This document shows, in pieces, positions 1 through 7,628 of a stretch of DNA of 29,568 nt (positions are counted from its first letter, which is position 1; each line of letters starts with the position of its first letter). The notes under the pieces were generated by a model. That model saw only the letters and a program-made list of their open reading frames with translations, did no database searches and was not told the origin of the DNA. A program made the position numbers and the translations under genes. The stretch lies in the NCBI GenBank assembly GCA_034698045.1, contig JAQGAU010000380.1, positions 1 to 29,568 of the forward strand, in the 5' to 3' direction. This DNA comes from Paramacrobiotus richtersi (lineage: Eukaryota > Tardigrada > Eutardigrada > Parachela > Macrobiotidae).

Positions 1-6
1 GCCTTT

Positions 7-56
7 TTGGCAACGCCAGTGCTAAAACCTGGCATTGCCAGGATAAAACCTGGCAA
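7..56. repeat. Left arm of 50-bp perfect inverted repeat
   Basis: These 50 bases are the exact reverse complement of 1806-1855. The arm is built from short GCCA/TGGC units (for example TGGCATTGCCA), so each arm can also fold on itself. The window begins just outside it, so any target-site duplication on this side cannot be judged. It could be a terminal inverted repeat of a 1.85-kb non-coding element or two inverted copies of a minisatellite. Confidence 0.85.
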
Positions 57-1805
57 GATCGGGATAATGCTTGTGAGGTTTACGTCCGTTACTGGAAGTA
101 CCCACGGAATATGTCTTTACTTTAATCTGATGTTTTACATGAAGGCAGCTGCAGGTGTCAAACTGCATACAAGCATCACGCGCGCATTTCCAGGGAAGCA
201 TTTCCGTGCATCAATAACTTAACCATAGCAGCAATGTACCATGATCATCCATGTGTATCATCTTGTAGTCATGAACCATGATAAAAACTCATATTATGCA
301 GTCATTTACGAAGAAAGACAGACCGCTGGCAGTGAACAACATGCGAACGTGCGAAAAAATCCCCATGCCTTCCGGCTTCTGAAACGGTAGGGACTGTGAA
401 TGCAGCACCGTTTGGCGAATTTTCTACACGAGCGCATGGAACGTTCAAAATGCGCTTATGACGCACCACAATAGAAGAGTGAAGAGACCTGCCAATTTCA
501 GTGGTGAAACTGTGCCTAGTAAACCACACACGTGTTAAGAACACAAATTCACACGGGCTTAATTCCACATATATATATTATTATTCTTCGCCCATTCATG
601 CTAATGCATGGTCTATGGTCTGCTAATTTGACAAGTTATACACAGAAATCAGTATCAGCTCTGATTGTTAGTACTTACTATTTAGCAATATTTCGTGCGC
701 CACATTTACTTGTTTATTGTTGTTGAGCAGTTCTTCCAATATCCTGTTACTGGACGTTTAGTTCTCCAACCTTCTATCGTTGAAGGATTTCCAACCTTCT
801 ATCGTGAAGGATGTTTATTTGGTTGAATGGCCGGTTAGCCTGTCAAGCAATTGCTTACAGATGCACAGATGTACAGTCGCTCCCGGAACTGCAAGAGTCT
901 TCCATAAATCTTTGCATAAATAGGCGGCCTACCTTAGTGAGTATAGAGCAAAAATGACCATTGCATTTCTTGCATTCACATGTAAACATTTTTCAATGTG
1001 TTATTCGAATAAAATTATGCACCAATGAAATTTACATAATTTTGTGACTTTTACATAGTTAACAACATGAACATGTCCACTTTTGGTGTTTGTTTTGTTT
1101 TACTTGCACTGCAGAAATAACATTGGCAAGTCAAGTGCTGGTGCATTATATTATGGCAACAAAACACCGCCAAACGCGGACATATTTGCTGTGACGTCAC
1201 TGAGGTGCAAGCGTCCGGAAATGCTTCCGGCTGAACCCACGTTGACCATAAGTGACAATTGCATGGACTTCGGTCAGGCGAGGCACGGTGACACGTCGGC
1301 ATATGCAGCTGACAATAATGACATTTCTTTAGTTGGCACAACAAATTGTAAAACCCATAATTAACAACATAATAATTATATTTTGGACTGATAATTAAGG
1401 TGCTAGTTGGTGAGCTTGGTCTGGGCCCAAGTTCAAGCGGTCTGAGTCAGAGTCCGACAATCAGCGCGGGCCATATTTTAGCGATAAAAAATATACAGAG
1501 CAAGCGGTTGTGGACCGCTCGTGCCATGCTCATAACTACACCGACAAATATACGGCACGTGCCTTGCGAACAGCATCTGAGCCTGTAGAAATAACATTAA
1601 AAAAGCGCCATATAATTTGTTTGGGGAAGAACATCAGCTAATGAGACGGGAGAAGCGACAGTGCTTCGGTACTTGTATTAGTTGTACCTATAAGTATAAG
1701 TATTCAAGTTCACGCTCCGTTCTTGATAATAAGTCTTCATTACCAAATATTGACCGGCCCGCTCGTTGCTCGATTAACATTAACACTAGTACCACTTTTC
1801 AGCTT
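57..1805. other. Gene-free stretch between inverted repeat arms
   Basis: I see no convincing coding sequence in these 1.75 kb. Open frames are at most about 100 codons and resemble no protein I recognise. There is a short imperfect direct duplication at 765-812. If the flanking 50-bp inverted repeats are transposon termini, this is the interior of a non-autonomous element. Confidence 0.5.
765..812 (+). repeat. Short direct repeat, two copies of about 23 bp
   Basis: Two adjacent copies of a unit beginning TCCAACCTTCTATCG (765-788 and 790-812) differ by one T. This looks like a simple local duplication and no function is visible. Confidence 0.7.
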
Positions 1806-1855
1806 TTGCCAGGTTTTATCCTGGCAATGCCAGGTTTTAGCACTGGCGTTGCCAA
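1806..1855. repeat. Right arm of 50-bp perfect inverted repeat
   Basis: Exact reverse complement of 7-56. It is followed at 1856-1917 by more degenerate TTGCCA/GCCA units, so the arm lies at the edge of a small GCCA-rich minisatellite. Perfect identity of the arms implies recent formation or ongoing homogenisation. Confidence 0.85.
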
Positions 1856-1917
1856 GAAATCGTTGCCATTGCCAGTTGCCATAGCCAGTGGCGATTGCCA
1901 TAGCCAGGTTTTAGACC
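1856..1917 (+). repeat. Degenerate GCCA-rich minisatellite
   Basis: Repeated units such as TTGCCA, GCCATAGCCAG and GCCAGTGG run on from the inverted repeat arm. They share the GCCAGGTTTTA unit found inside the arm. Confidence 0.55.
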
Positions 1918-1953
1918 CTGCCCGGGACGTCACAGGCCGCAGCCAAGCGCTAG

Positions 1954-2121
1954 ATCCCCGCAATTGTTTTCGAGAAATTGACCCGCCAAATTGCGGACGG
2001 CGTCATCTACCTGCGCGACGATCAGATCGTCCACCGCGACTTTAAAGTTGTCAACGTTGTGCTGACCAGCACAGACGGGTTAACCTGCGTCCTTCAGATC
2101 GCTGATCTGGGCTGTGCCGAC
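1954..2121 (+). pseudogene. Protein kinase domain fragment (catalytic loop)
   Basis: The open frame after the TAG at 1951 encodes kinase subdomains VIb to VII. It has an IADGVIYL helix, the catalytic loop HRDFKVVNVVL with the canonical HRD, lysine and asparagine, and a beta-hairpin leading to IADLGCAD, where DLG stands in place of the metal-binding DFG. No glycine-rich loop, VAIK lysine, APE or C-lobe is encoded nearby. The AG at 1952-1953 could be a splice acceptor, so an isolated exon is possible. The 3' side runs straight into a 700-bp palindrome at about 2122, and the frame then loses kinase similarity. I read it as a captured or decayed fragment, more GC-rich than its surroundings. The kinase subfamily cannot be set from this piece. 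Confidence 0.7.
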
Positions 2122-2830
2122 GGAAATGCGCCCAGGCCGTTGTCAGTCCGCAAAGCTCGATGCAAAAGCGCAACTGTAAATCCTCGAAGAAGTATGGTAA
2201 ACATCAACGTAAACGTCGAGTAAAGAATAGTAGACGACGGGCGCAACTTTGCGTTTGACGCGAACTATTTGCGTATGGATGTGTTCGTGTACGTAGCACA
2301 AATCGGTCACATTCAGCCTTCGGCGATAACACTCTGGCCAAATCAGTTTACAGATTCGCAAACTCGCGAAAGTAGTCATTTTAAATCTCAGAACCATACT
2401 TTGTTGTTTTCTAAGTGCTTCGTTTTATATTAAACATTCAGAATTTGCGTAAACGTGAGTTTGAAGAGCCGCAACCAGAAAATAATAGACAGGTTTGATG
2501 TCCTTTTGCTTTTTACATGTCGTTTATCAGACGCATGTTCACGCAAATTCTGATATTTAGAGACAAACTGAAGCATGGCTTTAGAATTCAAAATGCATAC
2601 GAGCAGGAGTGCATGAATGTTTAGCCACATGAGCGCTAATGACGAAGCCTGAATGTTACCAATTTGTGTTATTTACGCGAATACGTCGAAAAGCAAATAA
2701 TTCGCGTCGATGCGCAAAATCGCGCCCTTCATCTAATATTTTCGACGTTGACTCGACGCCGTCGAAACTGTACAGAAGCTATTTTGCATCCTGCGCTCTC
2801 GCGGACGGACAACGACCTGAGCGGATTTCC
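2122..2830. repeat. Large imperfect palindrome (foldback element, about 700 bp)
   Basis: The left half (about 2122-2460) is the diverged reverse complement of the right half (about 2530-2830). Anchor pairs occur in order. GGAAAT at 2122 pairs with ATTTCC at 2825-2830. The TTGTC-GTCCGC block near 2140 pairs with its complement near 2805. GACGCGAACTATTTGC near 2258 pairs with its complement near 2695. CAGAATTTGCG near 2440 pairs with its complement near 2545. The arms have substitutions and small indels throughout, so the element is old. No coding sequence is evident. It would form a long imperfect hairpin if transcribed, and the left end abuts the kinase fragment. Confidence 0.8.
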
Positions 2831-2993
2831 TTTACCTGGTGGTACTAATCTAGCGCCGAGTAGCGCGCCACCCCGCAGTGGGATTGCTGCTTATGAGACA
2901 CAAGCTGAACCTTGAGACCCAAGTATGGTCAACATTGCCTGTATGTAAACTTTGTGGTAACAACCCAGGACAAATTTAAGTCAAATGTGTTAT

Positions 2994-3136
2994 GGTAAAG
3001 TTTTACTGCAAAATGCGTTGCAAAGTCAAAGGTAAAGTCTAAGGCAAAGTATTTAAGCCAAGGTAAACGGTAAAGTCAAAGCGAACAAGGCAAAGTAAAC
3101 GGCAAAGGCAAAGTCAAAACGGTAAAGGCGAAGTTG
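2994..3136 (+). repeat. GGCAAAG/GGTAAAG-type degenerate short tandem repeat
   Basis: About 140 bases of variants of a 6-13 base unit (GGTAAAGT, GGCAAAGTMAA, AAAGTCAAAG). The array is purine-rich, drifted and non-coding. It sits just downstream of the minus-strand receptor array. Confidence 0.75.
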
Positions 3137-3149
3137 GCCGAGCCGCAAT

Positions 3150-3360
3150 TAATTGGGCAGGTTGTTTGTTTTTCTTTCGGTGGATGGGTTTCTCCGGTTG
3201 CAGTCTGGTAATGAACTGAGTACCCTTAATCTCTCAAGACTCGCGCGAGGCCACACAAACATCACAATGTCTCGAGTCAATACCACGAAAATGGTTGAAA
3301 AAGGCGCTTTCAGTACGGGATTTGAAAATATACAGTTCCCATCATGATCAGATACCAATC
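3150..3360 (-). repeat. Copy 1 of a block repeated around the minus-strand receptor units
   Basis: This 200-bp block contains TTTTTCTTTCGGTGGATG near its low-coordinate end and GGGATTTGAAAATA near its high-coordinate end. It recurs at about 5567-5765 (copy 2) and 6563-6790 (copy 3) in the same orientation. Each copy lies next to a Gr-like unit, so I read it as the non-coding part of a tandemly duplicated gene-sized unit. Short open frames in the copies are not conserved in frame. Confidence 0.65.
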
Positions 3361-3461
3361 ATATTACATTCAGAATCATATTTGAACTTCATCCAGCATG
3401 CCAGGATATCGGGCTGAACAGCAGCTGCTAGTACCGAAGCGCACATATAAAGATGATAGTA

Positions 3462-5204
3462 CTAAAGATTTCGGAGGTCACCAGCCGCAAAGCTTGTGAA
3501 GAAGACGTTGGACTCGTTCATTGTCTTTGCGAAAGTGCCAACAAACCATTCGGGTTGGGGCATTTGTCCTGCGTGTCCTACCTCGGCGAACATGATCACA
3601 TTGGTGAAGATCATTCCAGCCACCTAAAAACCGGCTCGTTGTGCATACAATGTACAGTGAAAAACATTTAAAAGTATCATAAAGGGTCTGGAAACTAAAA
3701 CTGGCTACGAAATGGTCTGACTTTCTCGGCAATCATTACGGCCCTCTACGGCAGGACATATATGAGAAAACTGGCATAGGCCAACAGAAATCAGTGCAAA
3801 ATTAAATGCAAATACGTTCCAAAGAAGTGGAAATGCAGATATGTACATTAATTACAGAGAACTGAAAATGATGATAACAAAGTACGAGCACATGCATGGT
3901 ATAGTCAGTATTAGAGACGTATAACGGTCTAGATACTTTATTAATATGCAGACACTCTGAACATAGTTACAGGCAGCGTATCGTCTTGAAATCGGCACTA
4001 GGATGGGCAGATAAGGTTATCGTTAATTTCCACCCCTCTACGCTGTGCCTTACCGCCAAGCAGAGCTCTCGTGAAAGCGTGAGACCTCCAACAGAGATTC
4101 CAGTGCGACTGGTACTCGCTTCATCTTTAAGGATTTTGAACCCTTCGAATTCTTTTTCGAATGCGCACGTTTTCAGCATAGTGGACCAGTCATGAATCTG
4201 TTAAACAGACCAGTTTCAAGTTTCAACAGTCTTCATGGAATGAATCATGTTATACATCCAAAATTAACCAGAAACCCAAAAGATAACGTTCAAAAAGGAG
4301 AATGATTCTGCTGTCGTACCATTTCGTGCAGCCTCAGGAAGGTCACAGCAGTGATTGAGAGGGAAATTGAGTAGCGTGCCACAAAAAGTAGGTCGGACCA
4401 CATTATCCGTCGCTCCACGGCATAATAGCCTCCGATTTTATAAGCAAACAGTAGAGTCCAGATGACGTACTGCGACACGTAAACAAAATTAAACATAGAG
4501 AACTGGTGATCAAACCATGCCGTGTGTTTAAGAATAATGTGGTATTTCCTCAGAAATGCAACTTCTTCTTTGGAGTTTGGCGATGCAGAAAAGGTCTTAC
4601 GAAGTGTAAGAGTTAACTCCGATAGCAAAATCGTTGTGAACCATATCAAGCTCTCAAGGAGCACTTTCCAAGTACCCCCGAGCCGCCAGTACATCACATA
4701 AATTCCGGTAAAGACATAGCAGTTTATTTCAGCACACCGCTGAGACTGATCGAAATACTTTGGAAGATCAGTATAAATGCTGACAATGGTCGTAATACCC
4801 ATATTTAGCAACAACCAGCATGTGACTAAAACAGCCAGATTGCGTTTTTGTCTTGTTGTAAGGCAGATACTGAATGTTCTGTCAAATGCAGCCAGCGAGG
4901 TCGGAATGTTTTTGCTGATCATCCATCCCGTGCAGACTGCAACAACGATAGTCAAAGGGTTCAATAATTCGAGTACAGACAGCAAAAAGACAGTAAAACT
5001 TGTAAGTGTGCCATTCTGGGGCTGTAGATATGATCCGTATACCTGGGCGGCGATTATTGCCAAAGCCTGCACAAGGCCAAAAAAGTTGGCTGTCCTGGAA
5101 ACTGTTACCGAAACAGGATAAAGTTGTCCAGGAAATGCACTAAACCCCATAACCCAAAGAGCCGTAAACCAGGTTTTATACATCGATGCAATGAATGCCA
5201 TCAT
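3462..5204 (-). CDS. Gustatory-receptor-like seven-TM chemoreceptor, three exons, minus strand
   Basis: Predicted membrane chemoreceptor of the insect-Gr-like (7tm_7) type. Exon 1 is 5204-4320 (295 codons), exon 2 is 4197-4054 (48) and exon 3 is 3623-3462 (53 plus stop). All junctions are phase 0 with GT-AG ends, giving 396 aa. The start is the first of two adjacent ATGs at 5204. It places KTWFTALWVMGFSAF opposite TM1 of the plus-strand paralogue (SNIWLVFLQLTGLFYF). The frame stays open upstream to about 5334 but has no better ATG. Hydrophobic segments follow through TM6 (YVIWTLLFAYKIGGYY) and ARYSISLSITAVTF. Exon 2 carries GISVGGLTLSRELCLA, matching FTLGGIAITREAAFA in the paralogues. Exon 3 carries VAGMIFTNVIMFAE at the last TM, the position of the Gr C-terminal TYLVILxQF-like motif. 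It lacks the intron present before this region in the 12526 and 22284 genes. The ligand is unknown. Confidence 0.72.
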
Positions 5205-5566
5205 GCAACCCTTTATGCACTTCGCACTTAACAAAATTACCGAATGCTGAACGATCAACAATATCGGAGTTATTAACTGGCATAACTTAACACGAATCTG
5301 CGCTGAATTACTGAATGGGAAAATAGAAGCTGTTCAAGTACGGACCGGTCCTGATGATTCGTATTTTCCTTTACCAACAGCGTTTGGTATATTGCGACCA
5401 GAAAATGTTATAGACTAGTTTCTGGCAGAGTGTTGTTATCAATATGGTACCCTGTACAAACCGACTTAACGATTGATATTGAAATATACGAACATTAGCG
5501 CAATCCATCAGAAGATCGCGCGGACGACTTATGGATGAAACTGCAGCTTCGACAGCACGGTTGGCA
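5205..5566 (-). other. 5' flank of the intact minus-strand receptor gene
   Basis: This stretch is partly alignable with the flank of the pseudogene copy at about 6215-6450; both contain ACATTTTCT and ACCGGTCCGTA in the same order. The similarity reflects duplication of the whole unit including its promoter side. I see no protein-coding exon with a start codon in it. Confidence 0.5.
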
Positions 5567-5765
5567 TGTTTATGTTATTAATTTCCATTTCGATGGATGT
5601 ATTTCCCCAGTTGCAATCCAGTAATATTGGTATAAGCAAAGAGCATCCCCAAACTAAGAAGACTATTCGTTATCCGAAGCACTCGCGAGTTGAGTCAACA
5701 CCGACCGGAGAATGGTTCTGAAAGCTCACTTTCAATAAGGGATTTGAAAATACAGAGTCCGATAG
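5567..5765 (-). repeat. Copy 2 of the receptor-unit flanking block
   Basis: Diverged copy of the 3150-3360 block. It keeps GGATTTGAAAATA near its high-coordinate end and TTGCAATCCAGTAATATT in the middle, the latter shared almost exactly with copy 3. It separates the intact receptor gene from the pseudogene copy. Confidence 0.65.
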
Positions 5766-6214
5766 GTACTCTACCAATCAAGATTATTACAGTTGGCGTT
5801 ATCGTTAAAGTCCCTTCAGTGTGACCTCTTGGCGGTAGGAGCATTTTCAGCACAACTTCAGCACAAATAAGGCAGCTACTGAATGTCCTGTCAAGTGCAG
5901 CAACGATATTAGGAATGTTCAAGCTGATGATCCATCCATTGCAAAGTTTGCACTGCAAACCGCAACACCTACAGTTACAGGGATCAAACATTCGAGTACA
6001 ATTAGCAGAACTGCAGTAAAACTTGCAAGTGCGTAATATAAGACCCGTACACCGAGGCAGCGACAACTGCCAAAGCCTGCACAAGGCCAAAGCAGTTGGC
6101 TGTTTTGGAAACTGTCAGCGGGACAGGATGGAGTTGTCCTGGAAATGCACTGAATCCCATAATCCACAGAGCCGTCAACCAGATTTTATATATGAATGCA
6201 ATGAATGCCATCAT
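5690..6214 (-). pseudogene. Decayed Gr-like receptor copy
   Basis: Starting at an ATG-ATG pair at 6214, the reading frame gives KIWLTALWIMGFSAFPGQL and then KTANCFGLVQALAVVAA, closely matching the N-terminal third of the intact gene at 3462-5204. The frame breaks near 6010 and resumes in another frame (FTAVLLIVLECLIPVTVGV). It breaks again near 5935 and resumes as NGWIISLNIPNIVAALDRTF. After about 5870 the next sequence resembles the intact gene's second intron, so the region coding for TM4 to TM6 and exon 2 is deleted. With two frameshifts and a deletion it cannot make a receptor. Its promoter side, up to about 6450, is still alignable to the intact copy. Confidence 0.8.
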
Positions 6215-6519
6215 GCAAAACTTGATATACGTACTTCGCAAACCGAATGCTGAAAGATCTACAATATCAGTACAAACAATTTAGCACAAATTTGCAAAGA
6301 ACTGCATACGGCAGGGAAAAAAACAAAGGAGCTATTTACCATACGGACCGGTAGTCATCGTTCATATTTTCGTGTACCAAATAACGCTTGATATACAGAC
6401 AGTGCGGTTAGAAAATGTTACAGAGAAAAGGGTTTTTATTATTCTGGTATGTCTAACTAAAGGACCGGATTGATGCAGGAATATCTAAACATTACGCAGT
6501 TCATCGAAAGATCTCTCGG

Positions 6520-6970
6520 ACGACTTTTGGATGAAAGTGTCGCATCGGAAGCGTCTGTTTAACAAGTTTGTTTGTTTTTCTTTCGGTGGATGCGTTTCCT
6601 TACACGTTAGCTGCAATCCAGTAATATTCGCAAGTTCGCATATGCATAGAATACCTTCAGGCTCCCAAGATAATTCGTCATCCGAGACACTCGGAAGTCG
6701 AGTCAGTGCCAGGAGAATGTTTTGCAACCTTCGCTTTCCATAGGGATTTGAAAATATGTAGCTCAAGTCCATGATGTTACTTTCGGATTACCGATGTTAC
6801 GTCCGGTGTATACTTATGTAAATCTCATTCATTGTCAGTACGAGTACATAATTATGAACTGTTTGCGGTAGAAGCACTTTCAGACTGAATGTTACAGGGC
6901 AACCAGGAAATCAAGGCACAGCATCGTGCTTGTATATCTGTCCGCAAAGGAGGCAGTAAAACTTCCGGTT
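6520..6970 (-). pseudogene. Remnant of a third receptor unit
   Basis: 6563-6790 is copy 3 of the flanking block seen at 3150 and 5567. Beyond it, scattered matches to the pseudogene unit continue in order: TTTGCGGTAGAAGCACTTTCAG near 6858 against TTGGCGGTAGGAGCATTTTCAG near 5829, CTGAATGT near 6885, and GCAGTAAAACTT near 6953. No reading frame survives. The simplest reading is an older tandem copy further eroded than its neighbour. Confidence 0.5.
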
Positions 6971-7628
6971 CCATAACTGTGCATCCTAAATTTTAGAGAC
7001 TTTATGGGATCGACCCCGGAAAGGAGCGAAGCTGCTTTTTAGGAATCTGATTTACAAAGTTTTTTGTGAACAGTTTTAATTTCAAAAGTGCAGTTTGCAC
7101 TTTCTGGATCTGCGATGGCATGTTCCAATCTTTTTTTAAACAGCATCTCTTTATTTTTTGCCCAGCTGTACATTAGTTCAATACACCATGTTGACAGAAT
7201 CCAGTTGATCCTTACAGGCAAGGAACAATTGTAATTGTGTCGTGGAAATTCCGGCTAACTATGAATGGACTGTGTTTTTGTCAAAACGGCATACCAAAGG
7301 ATTGGTCGCATCGGCTTGCTTTCCAGAGAATCCCATTGGTGTGCGAACATCTGATTCTTGGTGTGCGCTGTGTGCATCTCTGTATTGAATCTGTATGTAA
7401 ATTACAAGCATAAATTAGAAGTATTGCAGTGCGAACGCTTGCGTAAGTTATCTCCGTCTTCTACCTTCGAAGCTTATAATTTTTTCTTGGGAATTGTTTT
7501 TGTGTATGACACGTAACACGTTTTCGATAGCTCGTGCAGATCGAAAATACTTACTATCCTGACGGATTTGTTCTGCAAAGCTGCGTTTTTCTGTCCAGCT
7601 CTTCGACAAACCTCTTCCAGTTCCAGCC
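6971..7628. other. Intergenic region upstream of the BTB gene
   Basis: No recognisable coding sequence. A 60-codon open frame on the minus strand (7039-7221) starts with TTG and resembles nothing I know. The 200 bases before 7629 presumably hold the promoter and 5' UTR of the BTB-BACK gene, but I see no clear TATA box. Confidence 0.4.

Noticed and set aside
1617..2045. 142-codon open frame overlapping the kinase fragment
   Set aside because: It reads the kinase DNA in the wrong frame and begins in GCCA-repeat DNA; the kinase motifs are in the frame starting at 1954.
5330..5420. Possible extra 5' exon with a 45-base intron for the minus-strand receptor
   Set aside because: GT and AG are placed plausibly, but the upstream frame reaches a TAG without any ATG. 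Homology with the plus-strand receptors already begins correctly at 5204.
7039..7221. 60-codon minus-strand open frame
   Set aside because: Starts with TTG, has no recognisable motif and no splice partners; typical of chance frames in this composition.
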